From positions 1-6,161 of the forward strand of contig JAAUQA010000216.1 in NCBI GenBank assembly GCA_012032855.1: a stretch of DNA of 6,161 bases. Direction: 5' to 3'. This document shows, piece after piece, positions 5,134 through 6,161 of this stretch. The position numbers were made by a program, and so were the translations under genes. The stretch comes from Candidatus Competibacteraceae bacterium (GTDB lineage Bacteria > Pseudomonadota > Gammaproteobacteria > Competibacterales > Competibacteraceae). Under the pieces are notes generated by a model that worked only from the letters and a program-made list of their open reading frames with translations, was not told where the DNA came from and made no database searches. Each line of letters begins with the position of its first letter. Position 1 is the stretch's first letter.

Positions 5134-6161
5134 GTGGCGATTATCTCACTGGCTATCCGCAGTTTAGTTAACCGCCGGTTCACCGCGTTGCTGACCGTTC
5201 TGGCGATTGCCATGAGCGTGACGCTGTTGCTCGGCGTGGAACAGATCCGCCGCGAAGCCAAATCCAGCTTTGCCAATACGATTTCGGGCACCGATCTGAT
5301 CGTCGGCGCGCGCAGTGGGACGATTCAATTATTGCTTTACTCGGTGTTTCGGATCGGTAACGCCACCAATAACATTGCCTGGGACAGCTACCAGGAATTG
5401 GCAGCCAATCCGAAAGTAAGCTGGACCATTCCGTTGTCGTTGGGCGATTCGCATCGCGGGTTCAGGGTATTGGGCACCAACGGTGATTATTTCGTGCACT
5501 ATCGTTATGCCCGCGATCGACAGCTGACATTGGCCGCCGGCCGGCCGTTCACCGGTCTTTTTGAGGCGGTTCTGGGTGCTGAAGTCGCGGAAACACTCGA
5601 GTACACGCTGCATCAGGACATCGTTATCGCCCACGGAGTGGGTGCGATCGGCTTATCCCGACACGACGACAAACCGTTTCGGGTGGTGGGCATTTTAGCG
5701 AAAACCGGCACGCCGGTGGATCGTACCGTACATGTCAGCCTGGAAAGCATTGAAGCCATTCATGTTGATTGGCAAGGCGGCGCGCGCATTCCAGGTATGG
5801 CGGTTAGCGCTGAGCAGGTTCGGCAACTGGGGTTAACGCCCAAAACAATCACTGCCTTTATGGTGGGGTTGCATTCCAAAATCAGCACGTTCAGCGTACA
5901 GCGCGCCATCAACGAGTATCGTGGCGAACCGTTATTGGCGATTTTACCCGGAGTTGCGCTACAGGAACTGTGGGACTTGATGAGCGTAGCGGAACAGGCG
6001 CTGATGGCTATTTCGGTATTCGTCGTCATCACCGGATTGATCGGTATGTTGACGGTCATCCTGGCCAGCTTGAACGAGCGGCGGCGAGAAATGGCCATCC
6101 TGCGTTCGGTCGGCGCCAGACCTACGCATATTTTCGGTTTATTGATGACCGAAGCGGGGCT
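5134..6161 (+). CDS. FtsX/MacB-type ABC transporter permease, 3'-truncated by window edge
   Basis: The frame from GTG 5134 stays open to the last base, giving 342 complete codons with no stop; homologues are around 420 residues, so the last membrane helices are missing. TM1 spans about residues 12-35 ('FTALLTVLAIAMSVTLLLG'). A large periplasmic MacB-like core domain follows, with the characteristic 'DLIVGARSG' and 'LYSVFRIGNATNNI' blocks, 'SLGDSHRGFRVLGT' and 'VLGAEVA'. TM2 lies near 288-312. The conserved cytoplasmic FtsX coupling segment follows ('LNERRREMAILRSVGA', about 313-328), which contacts the ATPase. The GTG start is chosen because it is three bases after the ATPase stop and begins the typical 'MAIISLAIRSL' amphipathic N-terminus; no strong ribosome site is visible. 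It would form a dimer in the inner membrane with the preceding ATPase. In the operon context it is the probable partner of the ZrgA-type protein. Whether it moves zinc, a zinc chelate or a protein cannot be read from the sequence. Confidence 0.9.
   Translation, partial: MAIISLAIRSLVNRRFTALLTVLAIAMSVTLLLGVEQIRREAKSSFANTISGTDLIVGARSGTIQLLLYSVFRIGNATNNIAWDSYQELAANPKVSWTIPLSLGDSHRGFRVLGTNGDYFVHYRYARDRQLTLAAGRPFTGLFEAVLGAEVAETLEYTLHQDIVIAHGVGAIGLSRHDDKPFRVVGILAKTGTPVDRTVHVSLESIEAIHVDWQGGARIPGMAVSAEQVRQLGLTPKTITAFMVGLHSKISTFSVQRAINEYRGEPLLAILPGVALQELWDLMSVAEQALMAISVFVVITGLIGMLTVILASLNERRREMAILRSVGARPTHIFGLLMTEAG

Overview
The window is a gene-dense stretch of a bacterial chromosome, most likely from a gammaproteobacterium. 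That placement is inferred from family resemblance: a ZrgA/DUF2796 zinc protein beside a LolD/MacB-type ABC pair, a gammaproteobacterial style ZnuCB pair, and a DUF482/FemAB-like gene. GC looks moderate, roughly the low-to-mid 50s percent by eye. No tRNA, rRNA, insertion sequence, integrase or CRISPR array is visible.

Layout, left to right. (1) 1-830, plus strand: the C-terminal part of a FemAB-like/DUF482 acyltransferase-fold protein, with its N-terminus outside the window. (2) 887-1696, plus strand: a complete alpha/beta hydrolase with a clear Ser-Asp-His triad. (3) 1671-3253, minus strand: a two-gene zinc-importer operon, znuC (ATPase) then znuB (permease). These two overlap by 8 bases, and znuB converges on the hydrolase gene with a 26-base tail-to-tail overlap. 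As given, znuB is broken by a one-base frameshift near 2062-2064. (4) 3254-3400: the divergent intergenic region between the two zinc-related operons, carrying a perfect 8-bp inverted repeat with a 14-bp spacer. (5) 3401-6161, plus strand: a small membrane-anchored Cys/His protein, a secreted His-rich ZrgA-type zinc protein, an ABC ATPase one base downstream of it, and an FtsX/MacB-type permease that runs off the right edge.

The coherent theme of 2456-6161 is metal handling, most probably zinc. A classical ZnuBC uptake module stands head-to-head with a ZrgA-type system made of a periplasmic His-rich protein plus a MacB-like ABC pair. ZrgA has been linked to zinc uptake in Vibrio cholerae, where it acts alongside ZnuABC. 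No ZnuA binding protein and no Zur regulator are in the window. Three observations deserve most attention: the broken znuB beside an apparently intact second system, the unassigned small Cys/His protein that opens the second operon, and the dyad-symmetric site between the operons.
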